Source of the DNA: Paguma larvata | Taxonomy: Eukaryota > Chordata > Mammalia > Carnivora > Viverridae | Direction of reading: 5' to 3' | Length of the DNA stretch: 64,000 nucleotides | NCBI GenBank assembly: GCA_030068075.1 | Contig: CM057841.1 | Coordinates: 7,325,565-7,389,564, forward strand | Part shown: positions 46,700 to 58,700 of the stretch, in pieces | Numbering within the stretch: the first letter of the stretch is position 1 | Layout of the letters: every line of letters begins with the position of its first letter | Notes under the pieces: generated by a model | Database searches by the model: none | The model's input: only the letters and a program-made list of their open reading frames with translations | What the model was told of the DNA's origin: nothing | Translations under genes and position numbers: made by a program

Positions 46700-46925
46700 T
46701 AAGACCTGGATTGCGGGGGTCATCTCTCACATCCATCACTAACTAGTTGTGTAACTTTGAGCAAGATTCGCACTGTCTGTGTTCCATTGTTGCTACCCGC
46801 AAATGAGAAGAATAATCACTTATTTATCCCATTGGGTTACGTGGGCATGAAATGAAATCAGTGGATTTAAAGCCCTGGGAGCCGGCACAGAGTCAATACT
46901 CAGTGAGTTTTCACTTACTCCTTAT
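46700..46925 (+). repeat. MIR element
   Basis: GTGTAACTTTGAGCAAGATTC, AAATGAGAAGAATAATCAC and CGGCACAGAGTCAATACTC are in MIR order. Confidence 0.7.
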
Positions 46926-47286
46926 GATCCTTATTTTTCTGTTCTCACAAAGCATAGGTTATAGTGCATGTTTCATTTGGAGCCTGGAGCAGGGCTGGGA
47001 TTTGGTGGGATTCGGTGGGATTTGATGTATCAGAACCACGTGTCACCTTTCCAGAAGGAAGCACTAATTCACCCAGCCCCTGATTTGATCGTGACCTGGC
47101 TGTGCTCTTCTCTCTCGCGTTCTGCAGTCTCTGGTCCCGACAGTGCCCTCACTGCTGGAGAAAAGGAGAGCAGCCGTGTCGACTGAGGTCAGTGTGAGAG
47201 GGTTTTACAGGAACTCAGCAGTACTGTCTGTGGGTCTCACAGCTCTTTACGGAGCCCGCACTGTTACTCCATAGAAAAGTCTCCCC

Positions 47287-47480
47287 GGGGCACCTCAGGT
47301 GGCTCAGTCGGTTGAGCCTCCGACTTCGGCTCAGGTCATGATCTCTCGGTCCGTGAGTTCGAGCCCCGCGTTGGGCTCTGTGCTGATGGCTCAGAGCCTG
47401 GAGCCTGCTTTGATTCTCCCTCTCTCTGCCCCTCCCCCACTCATGCTCTGTCTTTCTCTGTCTCAAAAATAAATAAACAT
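47287..47480 (+). repeat. SINEC
   Basis: GGGGCACCTCAGGTGGCTCAG to AAATAAATAAACATGAAAG; the tail passes directly into a GAAA tract. Confidence 0.9.
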
Positions 47481-47492
47481 GAAAGAAAGAAA

Positions 47493-47540
<48 letters not shown>

Positions 47541-47635
47541 GAAGGAAGGAAGGAAGGAAGGAAGGAAGGAAGGAAGGAAGGAAGGAAGAAAGAGAGAGAG
47601 AGAGAAAGAAAGAAAAGAAAGGAAGGAAGGTAGGT
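47479..47635. repeat. (GAAA)n-(GAAG)n microsatellite grown from a SINE tail
   Basis: GAAA units, then a block of GGAA/GAAG units (47540-47588), then a mixed GA-rich end. Pure purine on the + strand. Confidence 0.95.
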
Positions 47636-48219
47636 ATCCCTGGGGCAGAGGAGCCAGTGGGTCTTGTTCTAGTTCAGACCGAAAGAGAAATGTGAGAAGG
47701 AAAACATAATTAGGTCACAAAACGCAGAGCTATGCCTGATAGTCAAACAGATGTGCAGGTAGATGTGACGAGTCCTAGAATGCAGCCTAGACCTCTCACC
47801 TCTGCTCTTCAGGCCTACGTAGGTGCTTTCCTCACTATGTGGGGCACTCCTTCCCCCTACTACGGAGAGTGTCTCAGGATATTCAAACAATACCATCACT
47901 ATACGTTGTCGTAAGACCTTTTTTTATATGTGACTTTCTTTCTTCCCCGGTATACCATCTTCACATTAGAATGGAAAAAGCAGAATCTTGGAGGTATTTG
48001 CTACTTATTGACTATTTTGGAAAAAAAAGTCTTGCGTGTCGGTAAAGATGGCATTACACTCCCTCCAGGGTTATGTTGAGCCCTTAGTCTGTGTCCCTGT
48101 GTGTGTGTTTCAACAAGAAAAAAATTCTGTGTCAAAAAGGACTATGAAAGTCCTCCATCTTGCCTCCTCTGGGGCCAGCTATTACTTTGATGCCTCCAGG
48201 AATGATTGATAGCCCCATG

Positions 48220-48870
48220 GGGGAGTGGTTGGGAAAGTTGCTAACGAAATTCAAGCAATTACCATCATTTCAAAATTATTTGTTGACTGTGTTCTGTGGG
48301 CCAGGTACCCCGCTGAGTGCTGGGTAGGCAGAGACAACAGAACAAACGTGTCCCCTGCTGTTCAGGGGCGGAAACACAAAAGGACTATAAAATCTTATAT
48401 AAATAGCAGAAAGAGACCTGAATGAAGGCTGAAGGATTTTTGCTCCAAGGGAAAAAGAACTGGTGGCACCTGATTTAGAAGGAAGGTTTAGAGCCAGTGT
48501 CACAGACAGAGCAGCTGTAGCTGAGACCGAAATAATGACTCAGAGTAATGCCAGCACATGGACTGCGAAGGGTGTTGCAGGCAAAGAGAAGAGAACATTC
48601 AATATCCCGAAAGTAGGAATGAGCTTCAAAGTGCAAGTCATCAGAAGGACAGCTGTGTCCTGGGGGCACACTGGCTGAGCAGAGGAGCAGGAGGATGAAG
48701 GTGGGAAGGTAGGACTTGAGGAAGGATTTTGTCTTTTAATCCTAAACACTATGGGATATCAGCGAAAGCTTATCCGGGGAGTGACATGATACAATGCAGG
48801 TTCGAAAAGTATTAGCCTGCTCTGGAGATGCACTGGAGGGAAGCAAGGCCAGTGTCCGGTATAAATGGGA
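48220..48870 (+). repeat. Old dispersed repeat, family not named
   Basis: ATTTGTTGACTGTGTTCTGTGGG, GTACCCCGCTGAGTGCTGGG and GAGTGACATGATACAATGC have the wording of a common ancient mammalian repeat, but I cannot assign it safely. Confidence 0.4.
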
Positions 48871-48879
48871 AAAAGGATT

Positions 48880-49640
48880 CAACGTCACTGCTATTACTGA
48901 TAATATAGCAGCACTGCTGGACAATCCAAGAGAATTAATGGGAAAAAAATGAGTAGTAATACGATTGTTCAGTTAGAGAAATAAGAGGTGATGATCATTA
49001 GCTTTCTTATACATAAGCAAGAAGAGTTAGGAAATAAGAAACTAATATGGCAAAAAATAGCAAAAAATGGAGTAAGTTTAAAAGAAATGTGCAGGAAAAA
49101 AACATATCAGCTGAAAATAAGTAAACGTCACTCCCTGAAGAAAGTAAAGAGAGAGAAATAATTAGGAAATGTATCTCACAATATTAGAAGGATATTAGTT
49201 CTTCTCCTTTTTTCTATGAATATAGAGAAATTCCAACCAAAACTTAAACTGATCTTAAAATTCACTTAATGAAGAAAATGTGGGAAAATGACAAATAATT
49301 TGAAAAGAAAACAACACTGACAAGAGACTTGCCAGATACACTTATCTGATGCCAAATTGGTAAAGTGAAAAGTTCCATTTTTAGTTCATCTTTTTGGGAG
49401 GGGAGGAAATATTTGTTTTCCTAACTTTATAAATGTTTGGTATTTTACATTCAGTTTTTTTTTAATTGAAGTAGAATTACAGTATTATGTTAGTTTCAGG
49501 TACACATCGTGACTCAACATTTATATACTTTTTGAAATGATCCCCATGCTAAGTCTAGTTACCATTTGTCACCATACAGAGTCATTAAAATACTATTCAT
49601 TATATTCTCTATGCTGTACTTTACATCCCTATGACTTTTT
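48880..49640 (+). repeat. L1 ORF2 to 3'-end fragments
   Basis: Degenerate ORF2 (GAAATTCCAACCAAAACTT) to 49330, then L1 3'-end wording (TAGTTTCAGGTACACATCG, TCTAGTTACCATTTGTCACC) from about 49455. Confidence 0.65.
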
Positions 49641-49644
49641 TTAA

Positions 49645-50155
49645 TTTTTATTTTTTAATGTTCATTTATTTTTGAGAGAGAGCACAGGGGAAGGACAGAG
49701 AGAGAAGAAGAGAGAATACCAAGCAGGCTCCGTGCCATCAGGGCAGAGCCCAACTCACGACTCGAACCTACAAACCATGAGATCATGACCTGAGCCAAAA
49801 TCAAGAGTTGGACACTTATTTTCTTTTATTTTTATTTAAAAATAGTTTTAATGTTTATATTTGAGAGAGAGAGGGAGAGCGCAAGCAGGGGAGTGGCAGA
49901 GAGAGAGGGAGACGCAGAATCTGAAGCAGGCTCTAGGCTCTGAGTTGCCAGCACAGAGTCTGATCCGGGGCTTGAACCCACAAATTGCAAGATCGTGACC
50001 TGAGCCAAAGTCAGACGCTTAAATGACCGAGCTGCTCAGACTTTATTTTTAAAGATTTTATTTTTAAGTAATCTTTGCACCCAATGTGGGACTTGAACTC
50101 ACAACCCCAAGATCAAGAGTTGCCTGCTTCACCAACTGAAGCCAGCCAGGCACTG
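49645..50155 (-). repeat. Three reverse SINEs in a row
   Basis: SINEC at about 49645-49815 (head lost), SINEC at about 49838-50040 (degraded head), then a short second-subtype SINE at about 50045-50155 (ACTGAAGCCAGCCAGGC). Confidence 0.83.
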
Positions 50156-50159
50156 CCCC

Positions 50160-51175
50160 CACCCACAACTTATTATATATAATAACTAGAACTTTATACC
50201 TCTTAATTTTCTTTCTCTGTCAACATTTAGGATATACATTTACCTCTGAGAATAGCTCTAACAATCTTCAAGGCTTTAGAAGTATAGTGTTTACAGTATC
50301 ATTCAACTTTAACCATTTTTGAAAACGTTTTTATATTGGAATAGTTTAGAAGTCACACAAAGTCCCTCCGCCTTCTGGGATCTCTCCTGTACCTGTGTGG
50401 TTTTGGTGCGAGTTGAAGGTTTGGAAGGAATCCATATTTAGATTTGGGTGTTTGTTTCTTCTTCAGTTCTCTTACTTCTAGGATTTCCCCTTTAAATTTC
50501 CAGTTTTTTTTTTTTAAATCCTGAATTCTGTTCTCTGGCACCTTGAGATGGTAAGGCCTGCTGTTGTTACTGTGATCAAGGGACTAAATGAAGAGAAATT
50601 CCCTTTACTACCCTGATCACAGTTATAAAATCTGTTTTAAAATCATCTGTCAATTCCAACATCTGGGTCATCTCGGGTTTAGTCTCCATTGGTTACTTTA
50701 TTATTTTTTTTGTTTCTTGAGCATGGGCTACATTTTCATGTTCCTTTGTATGTTTAGTAATTTTGGATTATTTACTGATACACTGTAGAGAGTGGATTTT
50801 AGTACGTTTGCCCAAATAATGTAGATTATTTTTATTTCAATCAACAGTTAATTTGGCTAAGCTCAAATTCCATATTCTGAAACCTCAGTTCGGATACTTT
50901 AGGCTTAGATGGACCGCTTTCCATCTCGTCCACGTGTGCATATTCAGGGGTCGGCCAGAGCCTTGGATAGAGGTTACATTCAAATCTAGAGTACCACCTT
51001 CCTGACTTTATTTTTTCACAGACTTCCTCTTATTTGCAGCTTCTATGATCATCCTGAACTTTGTTTTTCAGTTCCTTAGACAATAGGACTATGGAGATAT
51101 TTGGCTCTAGGCATTTTGCATGTTGCCAGCTACAGCCTGAACCTCAGAAACCGTGTCATTTAAAAAAATGAAAAA
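50160..51175. other. Unassigned A+T-rich segment
   Basis: The beginning resembles the L1 3' end next to 49640. No exon recognised. Confidence 0.3.
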
Positions 51176-51178
51176 GCT

Positions 51179-51381
51179 GGGGCGCCTGGATGGCTCACTC
51201 GGCTGAGCATCTGGCTTCGGCTCAGAGCATGATCTTACCGCTGATGAGTTCGAGCCCGCATCGGGCTGTCTACTGGCAGTGCAGATCCCACTTTGGATCC
51301 TCTCTCTCCCCATCTCTCTGTCCCTCCCCCACTTGCACTCCCACTCTCTCTCAAAAATAAATAAACATTAAAAAAAAAAAA
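51179..51381 (+). repeat. SINEC
   Basis: GGGGCGCCTGGATGGCTCAC to AAATAAATAAACATTAAAA. Confidence 0.9.
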
Positions 51382-51494
51382 AGGGAAAACCCATAGCTCT
51401 TCCAGATGTCAACCCCCCTTCCAAGATCTGCTCGTTGTTGTTCCCTCTTCAGTGAACTAACTCTTTAGTTAGTCATTAAAAAAAAATTACTTTG

Positions 51495-51709
51495 GGGGCA
51501 CCTGGGTGGCTCAGTCGGTTAAGCACCAGACTTCAGCTCAGGTCATGATCTCGAGGTTCGTGGGTTCAATCCCTGCGTCAGGCTCTGCGCTGACAGCTCA
51601 GAGCCTGGAGCCAGCTTCAGATTCTGTGTCTCCCTGTCTCTCTGTCCCTCCCCCGTTCACACTCTGTGTCTCTCTCAAAAATAAGTAAACACTAAAAAAA
51701 ATTAAAAAA
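51495..51709 (+). repeat. SINEC
   Basis: GGGGGCACCTGGGTGGCTCAG to AAATAAGTAAACACTAAAA; AAAAATTACTTTG and AAAAATACTTTG flank it. Confidence 0.9.
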
Positions 51710-52514
51710 AAATACTTTGTCCAGAGTCTATGCCGTTTATTTGCAAAGGAGCTGGTTCAGTAAGAGTCGCTCAGCTATTACCAGAAGCAGAAACTGCGCT
51801 TTCTTTTTTACTTGACTGATAGTGTTTTGGCCAGGAAGACTTTTTTCTTTTAATCTTTTGTGTAGTTGACTTCATTGATATATTATTGCCTTTTGATTTT
51901 GAGTCCATTAGAAAACATTTCCCAGGTTTTACACTTTCTCATATTTATATGGAGTGTTTCATTGTAACAGACTTATTTATCTTAGTTATGTTTGTTATCT
52001 TAGTTGCCTTTCCGCTCTCATCTGCTCCACTGTTCTGTTTATGTGCAAGTATGACATTCTTAATTACAGAAATTTTGAAGTATGTTTTAATTTTTGATAG
52101 AACTACTTCATAGCTCATAGCAATTTTATAATTTTCCTACCTAATCTTGCATGTTACTCTTCATTTAATCTTTAGAATCCACTCATTTGGAGTGAAGGTT
52201 ATGTCCTGGACTCATATACTCAAGGATTTTGGAAGTAGACTAAATAATGAACCATCTTGAATGGTTATATGAACATAAGCAGAAACATTGCCAGGATGGC
52301 TCCTCTGAGGGGCAATTTTGAGCTCACTGGTGTGGAGGACCCTTCCGAGAAATGTTATTTCCATCCTCAGAAAGGGGAGTTGCCAAGGGCCCAAGAGTCC
52401 CTTTCAGAGCTGGAAATATTGGAACAAATCTGTGACGGGTGCTGTCACACTGAGTTCTAACTCCGTGACCTTCAGTCTCTTTGCTGAACTGCTTCCTCCC
52501 ATGATCCCAAGAGA

Positions 52515-53410
52515 ATGACATTTGACAACTGGATCCTGATGCTACTTTTCTTGGTCCAGACTGGGATTGGAGTCCTAGGTAATACCTTTCTTCTCTCATC
52601 CTATGCTTCCACGTCATGTACTGGCCATGCCCTGAGTCCCATACGCTTGGTTCTCACCAATATGGCTGTGGCCAACTTCTTGGTTCTTGTCTTCAAGGGG
52701 ATCCCCCAGATGATATATACCTTGGGAGTAATGCATTTCCTGGGCAAGGCTGAATGTAAATTTGTCTGTTATATCCATAGAGTGGCCCGAGGCCTTTCGC
52801 TCTGCACCACTTCCCTCCTGAGCAGTTTTCAGGCAGTCACCATTAGCCCCAGAGCTGGCGGGTGGATGGGCCTCAAAGAAAGAGTTTGGAAGAACATTGG
52901 GTCTTCCTGCTTTCTATGTTGGATCTCCAGCCTGCTGATAAACATCTTTGTTCCCATAAATTTAGAAGCTCTTGAGCCTTTTCACAATTATACCGACATA
53001 CAGGATTATGGACTGTGCCTTTCTAAAACTCCTGATACACCCCGTGCGACAAAATTCACAATTTTAATGACTGTCCCAGATGTGGTCTTCATGGGAATCA
53101 TGATTGGGGCCAATATTTACATGGTACTTCTCCTTCACAGACACCACCAGAGAGTGAGGCACATTCACACCCTCAACAATGCCCATAGATTCTCTCCGGA
53201 GGAGAAAGCCACTCAAACCATCCTGCTTCTAGCAAGCACCTTCATATTTTTTTTTACTTCACCAATTGTATCCTTACAACTTACAGCACTTTGTTCAAGT
53301 CTCACGTCTGGCTGCGGCACACCACCACCGTCCTGGCGGCAGGTTATCCCACCCTCAGCCCCCTGATATTGTTGTGTCGAGATCCCCAAGCACCGAGATT
53401 CTGCTCTTAA
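52515..53410 (+). pseudogene. Vomeronasal type-1 receptor (V1R), frameshifted
   Basis: V1Rs are single-exon seven-helix pheromone receptors of the vomeronasal organ. The frame from ATG 52515 reads typical V1R motifs: GVLGNTFLL (TM1), LTNMAVANFLVLVFKGIPQ (TM2), HRVARGLSLCTTSLL and FQAVTISPR (TM3), FLCWISSLLINIFVP (TM4), a cysteine loop, and LLHRHHQRVRHIH before TM6 (STFIFFFTSPIVSL). Between about 53268 and 53292 the frame shifts. The TM7 and tail signature (WLRHTTTVLAAGYPTLSP, CRDPQAPRFCS) continues in another frame to TAA at 53408-53410. The unshifted frame ends at TGA 53364-53366 after 283 residues with an unrelated tail. Full extent matches a normal V1R of about 300 residues. Expected to be non-functional without TM7. 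Confidence 0.9.
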
Positions 53411-53929
53411 ATGGTGGGGGAAAAAAACCCCAAGTTACTAATGCTGCATTCACAACAGTTTCTCTTTTCTTCAAAGAATCTGGTTATTCACTTACTCAAG
53501 CAAAGATATACGGATGTCTAGAACATGACAGACACATACCCAAGATACTGATGATAAAAAGATTTATATGACATTGTCTTAGTCATGTAGAGGCTTTCAG
53601 CTTCACTTAGAAGGCAATCAAATAAATACAACAATACATAAACGTTTATATTATCTTGGTGCTTTGTGATTTTTTTCTTTGTAATAATTGATGGAAGCAT
53701 GGCCGAATTGTAAACTGCCTCAGCATTGAAGTGGTGCCTCGACACACACAAGTTACTCTTGAGGAAAAGGGGAAGACTTCCAAGGCAGCTAAGGAAATCT
53801 CAGACTAATCTGATAACCAGGCAGAGATTTCAGGGACCACATACTACAGTAAAAACAGACTTTAATGAGTTAGTCCAGGAATGTCACCAAACACACAAAT
53901 TGCAACAACAGTAACAGCAAAAAACCATG

Positions 53930-54600
53930 AGGCCAGGGGGAATCCGATACCCAATGTGGCAACTTTATATTATCTGAAGTATCTAGTTTCAACAAAAGTT
54001 TGTGATAAACAAAGAATCAGGAAAGTATGGCCCATACACAAGGAAAAAAGTAGTTCGTAGAAACTGTCCCTGAGAGGTCTTCTGTGTCAGACTTCGTACA
54101 CAGTGACGTTATCAGCCATTGTAAGTGTGTTCGAGGAACATAAAACTGAAGAACTAAAGGGATGTATGATAATGGTTCTTCACCAAATAGAGTATATCAA
54201 CAAAGAGATAAAAATGATAAATTTACTAGAGGGGGTCAAAGCAAATTTGAGCTGGCACAAGACAGAATAAGCCAACACGAAGAAAGATCAATAAATGTTA
54301 TCTGCCGTGAGAAAAAGGAAAAAGCGAAGTAGAAAAAAAGTGGAAAAGAAAATCTGATCAGAGCCTCAGAGATCCATAGCACCCACTCAAGCATACCACC
54401 ACAGGCATAATGGAAACCCTAGAAGAAGGGAGAGAATACATAGAAGAAAGAATATTTGAACAAAGAATGACAAAAATTTGATGAAAACACTCTGTACATC
54501 CAGGAAGCTCACATACTCCAAGTAGCATCAACTCATTACCTTCCCCACAGGCTTTCAATCTAGGAAGCCAAACAGAAACCCTGCTCCTCCCTAGAGGTGA
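53930..54600 (+). repeat. Old L1 5'/ORF1-region fragment
   Basis: GAGCCTCAGAGATCCATAGC, CAAGCATACCACCACAGGC and TCCAGGAAGCTCACATACTCC are in the order of L1M elements; no open frame. Confidence 0.55.
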
Positions 54601-54942
54601 GTGTAGAATGGGTTCTTCCTGATGGGTGCTGATTTCTGCCAGTAATCTAAGTTATGACAGAACCTCTACTTTCTTCTCCCACTTCCTCCAAACGCAAACA
54701 AGCACACTGAGGAGAATCAATTACATATTATCCAAAACCAGTCACTAGCAAATTTCCCAAGCTTTTTATCATAAAAATCTTCACGTACATACGAAAACTC
54801 AAGGAATAGTACAGTGAACACCATTATATACATCACATAAATTCAATAAATGTTACATTTTGCTGTATTTGCTTTATGTATCTTTTACTTATATATCCAT
54901 CTCTATTATCCAATTTACTACTTTTTTTAAATAAGTATTTAA

Positions 54943-55126
54943 TTTTTTAATGTTCATTTATTTTTGAGATAGAGAAAAAAATGTGAATGGGGGAGGGGCA
55001 GAGGATGTGAAGCACGCTCCGCACCAACAGTAGAGAACCCGATGTGGGGCTCGAACCCACAAACCATGAAATCATGACCTGAGCCGAAGTTGGACGCTTA
55101 ATCAACTGAGCCACCCAGGGACCCCC
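54943..55126 (-). repeat. SINEC
   Basis: TTTAATGTTCATTTATTTTTG to GAGCCACCCAGGGACCCC, internally shortened. Confidence 0.88.
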
Positions 55127-55210
55127 CAATTTACTACTTTTGATTGAACTATTTGAAAGTAAGAGGTAGAAATATGATCCTTGACCACCAAATACCTCAA
55201 TTAGAATCTT

Positions 55211-55429
55211 CTTTTTTTTTTTAATGTTTTTATTTATTTTTGAGAGCAGGAGAGACAAAGCATGAGTGGGAGAGGTTCAGAGAGAGAGAGGGAGACACAG
55301 AATCTGAAGCAGGCTCCAGGCTCTGAGCTGTCAGCACAGAGCCCGACGCGGGGCTCGAACTCACAGACTGTGAGATCATGACCTGAGCCGAAGTCGGACA
55401 CTTAACCGACTGAGCCACCCAGGCGCCCC
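55211..55429 (-). repeat. SINEC, young copy
   Basis: Full-length reverse copy ending GCCACCCAGGCGCCCC, flanked by AGAATCTTCTT on both sides. Confidence 0.92.
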
Positions 55430-55439
55430 AGAATCTTCT

Positions 55440-55444
55440 TTATT

Positions 55445-55492
<48 letters not shown>

Positions 55493-55628
55493 CACAAGTA
55501 GGGGGAGGGGCAGAGAAAGAGGGAGACACTTCACCAAAGTGCTGATAGCAGTGAGCCGGATGGGGGGCTCATACTCATGAACCTGAGCCAAAGTCAGATG
55601 CTCAACCCACTGAGCCATCAGGAGCCCT
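55440..55628 (-). repeat. SINEC with (GA)n expansion
   Basis: Starts TTTATTTTTGAGAGAG; a run of AG dinucleotides fills 55448-55488. Ends CACTGAGCCATCAGGAGCCC. Confidence 0.87.
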
Positions 55629-55639
55629 CAACTTGACTC

Positions 55640-56150
55640 TTCTAATAATAAAAGATACTCTCCTACAAACCACAGGGTCTTCCTGTCACTAATCCTTTAA
55701 TAGTGTGGTATTTGGAAAAGAATAAGACCCAGTAAGAATAGCAGTAAGCTGAAAAAGAGAAAGCTCACTTCAGTGAAAGTGTCAGACAAGAAAGCCACAG
55801 TGAAGCTTCCTGGGGCCAAGAAGCCCCCAAAGCCAAAGATAAAGCAGCAACAGAGCCTTCATGAGATTTAAATATCATATGACCATGTTCAGAATCAGGC
55901 CCTACTGTATTAGCTTCCACATGGTTACTAGGTCTTGGGACTGGACAACCATAGTCCTTTAGGTTGGGCAAATTGAAGACCAGAGTCCTTTAATGCCTCT
56001 GCAAAAAGACTGAAACAATTGAGCTCAACACTCAAGATCTAGCAGGTAAATGAAAGGAGGGAAAATGATAGCTCTTAGGATAGTGCTCTTTTCACGTGAG
56101 ATTCTGGACTCCTAGACCAGACACTTGGGCCTGGCTAAACACAATTCTCT
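55640..56150. other. Unassigned segment
   Basis: No gene recognised. A lysine-rich wording near 55740-55850 recalls a processed copy but has no frame I can defend. Confidence 0.25.
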
Positions 56151-56159
56151 GTTTTTTTA

Positions 56160-56895
56160 CATTTTTAAAAAAGATTTATTTATTTTTCAGACAGAGAGAG
56201 AGAGAGAGAGAGCACGCGCACAAGTGGGGGAGGGGTAGATAGAGGGAAGACAGCAGATCCAAAGTGGGCTCTTTGCTCATGAATGCGGGGCTCAAACTCA
56301 TGAATGGTGAGATCATGACCTGAGCTGAAGTTGGACGCTCAACCAACAAGCCACCCAGGTGCCCCTCTGTTTTTTTTTTTAAGATTTTTTTTGAGAGGGT
56401 GAGCAAGAGCATGAGCAGGGAAGGGACAGAGCAAGAGGGAGAGAATCCCAAAGGCTCCATACTGTCAGTGTGGAGCCTCACATGGGGCTTGAACTCACAA
56501 ACTTTGAGATCATGACCTGAGCCAAAACCAAGAGTCAGATGCTCAGCTGACTGAGCCACCCAGGCTCCCCTTAAAGATTTTATTTTATTTTATTTAAACA
56601 TTTATTTATTTTTGAGAGAGATAGAGACAGAAAGTGTGATCTGGAGAGGGGCAGAGAGAGGGGGAGACACAGAATCTGAAGCAGGTTCCAGGCTCCACAG
56701 AGCCCGACATGGGGCTTGAACTCACAAATCATGAGATCATGACCTGAGCTAAAGACCTGATGCTCAACCAGTTAAGCCACCCAGGTGCCCCAAAGATTTT
56801 ATTTTTAAGTAATCTCTACACCTAATGTGGGATTCGAACTCACAGCCCCAAAATCAAGAGTCATGTGTTCCACAGACTGAGCCAGCCAGGCACCC
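56160..56895 (-). repeat. Cluster of four reverse SINEs
   Basis: SINEC at about 56160-56365, 56375-56570 and 56583-56792, then a short second-subtype SINE at about 56793-56895. Each ends in its own GAGCCACCCAGG-type or GAGCCAGCCAGG-type head. Confidence 0.88.
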
Positions 56896-57231
56896 CAAAC
56901 ACAATCCTCTCTTTTGGGATGTTTAAGCTTTCTGGTTCCATGAAGTATTCATAAAAGTGAAGGCAATTGTTGCCTGTAACTAAAAATCTATTCGTTCTAC
57001 CTGATCGCCACCTGTGTAAAGTGGAGTATGTACAATTATTAAAACATTTGTATTATAAAATATGCCATTCATAAAAGTATATTAAACACAATCACACACA
57101 CACGTATTAGGTTAACATAAAATGGCAACACCCTTGTGTGAACAACTATGTGCTACCACTCAGATCAAGTGATAGAACATTCCAAAAGCCCTATTTATCC
57201 CTTTCCAGTAAACGCCCTTGCATCATTTTTT

Positions 57232-57470
57232 TTGTAATGTTTATTTATTTTTGAGAGAGAGAAAGAGAGTGTATGTGAGCGGGGGAGGGGCAGACAGAGA
57301 AGGAGACAGAATCCGAAGCAGGCTCCAGACTCTGAGCTGTCAGCACAGAACCCGATGCAGGGCTCAAAGTCAAGCACAGAGCCCAATGCAGGGCTTGAAC
57401 TTGGCGAACTGCGAGCTTATGACCTGAGCTGAAGTCGGACTGGTATCTGACTGAGCCACCCCAGGTGCCC
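57232..57470 (-). repeat. SINEC with internal duplication
   Basis: Reverse copy in which the segment around GCACAGANCCCNATGCAGGGCT occurs twice (57345-57366 and 57375-57396). Confidence 0.87.
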
Positions 57471-57839
57471 GTCCTTCCCATCATTTTCAATGGTCCAGAT
57501 CCCTCATGGAGATGGCCCTGGTATGCCTGAGCCAATGTCACTTTCTAGATTCCCCCTTTGCTGGAGACCTCCTTGGAGTCCCTTCTCCTGGATCCCTTTT
57601 TCCTTGCCCAGAGAATTTGTTTTATGCTGTAAAGACTTCAAAACTCCTCCCGACAGCCAAGATGTCCCTGAACCCTTAAAAAGGCAATGAGGCTAAGTGA
57701 GCAAATCATAATCCATTTGGGTCTGGCCTCAGGGTAAGGTCCGGAAGGGTGCCACAGCTTTCGCTGTGGAGTTGGGAGTGCGCCATCTTCCTGGCATGTG
57801 GATATGTTCACCAACCTGGAAGCTCTCTGTAGTTCATGG

Positions 57840-57955
57840 ATTTTTTTAAGTAAGCTCTATGCCCAACATGGGGCTTGAACCTACAACCCTGAGATCACAA
57901 CCCTGAAATCCAGAGTTGCATGCTCTACCGACTGAGCTTACCAGGTACCCTGTTT
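57840..57955 (-). repeat. Short tRNA-derived SINE, second subtype
   Basis: TTTTTTTAAGTAAGCTCTATGCCC to CGACTGAGCTTACCAGGTACCC, with ACAACCCTGA repeated inside. GTTCATGGATTTTTTT and GTTTATGGATTTTTTTT flank it. Confidence 0.85.
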
Positions 57956-58078
57956 ATGGATTTTTTTTTAATGGAGACTTAATTACATAGGCATGATTTA
58001 ATTTGATAAAGGACGTTTACAAAAATCTTTGGTAGACCTCATACTTAAAGGAGAAACTTTGAAATCAGAAAGAAGAGG

Positions 58079-58270
58079 GATGCCTGGTTGGCTCAGTCAG
58101 TTGAGGGTCTGACTCTTGATTTTGGCTCAGGTTATGATCCCAAGATCATGGGATTGAAGCCCCCATTGGGCTCCAAGCTGAGCATGGAGACTGTTTGAGA
58201 TTCTCTCTCTCTTTCTCTCTGCCCCTCTCCCCTACTCATGCACTCACTCTCTAAAATAAAATTTAAAAAA
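58079..58270 (+). repeat. SINEC
   Basis: GGATGCCTGGTTGGCTCAG to CTCTAAAATAAAATTTAAAA. Confidence 0.88.
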
Positions 58271-58379
58271 GAACCGAAATCACAAAGAACACAATGCTGC
58301 ATCATTACTCCCTTTCAACATTGGACTGGAGGTCTCACCCAGTGCAACAGGGAGAAAAATAAAGGCGTAAAATGGAAAA

Positions 58380-58500
58380 GGGGTTGCCTGGCAGTCTCAG
58401 TTAAAAGAGCATGGGACTCTTGATCTTGGGGTTATGAGTTCAAGCCCCGCATTGGGTGTAGAGATTACTTAAATAAATAAGAAAAAAAAACTTTTAAAAA
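58380..58500 (+). repeat. Short tRNA-derived SINE, second subtype
   Basis: GGGGTTGCCTGGCAGTCTCAG, GGTTATGAGTTCAAGCCCCGC and TTACTTAAATAAATAAG; AAAATGG flanks it. Confidence 0.85.
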
Positions 58501-58547
58501 TGGGAAAAGATGGGGAAAACTCTCTATTTAAAGATAATACTTACTTA

Positions 58548-58700
58548 CTTACTCTTGATTTTGGCTCAGGTCGTGATCCCAAGGTCGTGATCCTGGGGTC
58601 ATGCTGTCAACCCCCTGGTTGGGCCGTGTGCTGAATGTGGAGCCTGTTTGGGATTCTCTCTCTCCCTCCCTCTCTCTGTCTCTAAAACTGAAAAAAAAAA
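58548..58700 (+). repeat. SINEC, 5'-truncated
   Basis: Begins ACTCTTGATTTTGGCTCAGG; CGTGATCCCAAGGT / CGTGATCCTGGGGT is tandemly doubled. Confidence 0.8.

Larger units (their letters stand above)
44000..47280. other. Mostly unassigned, single-copy-looking DNA
   Basis: No coding exon I can defend. MIR copies lie near 46015-46100 and 46700-46925. A small tandem repeat of TAAGGATCCC or TAAGGATCTC type is at 46670-46702. Confidence 0.35.

Noticed and set aside
47137..47186. Candidate exon between CTGCAG and GTCAGT
   Set aside because: Splice-like words alone; no coding homology recognised and no partner exons nearby.
47479..47709. Lys/Glu-rich open frame over the GAAA tract
   Set aside because: Product of the microsatellite.
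52515..53366. Intact 283-residue V1R
   Set aside because: The last 25 or so residues are out of frame; TM7 and the C-terminal tail are found in another frame, so I call a pseudogene.
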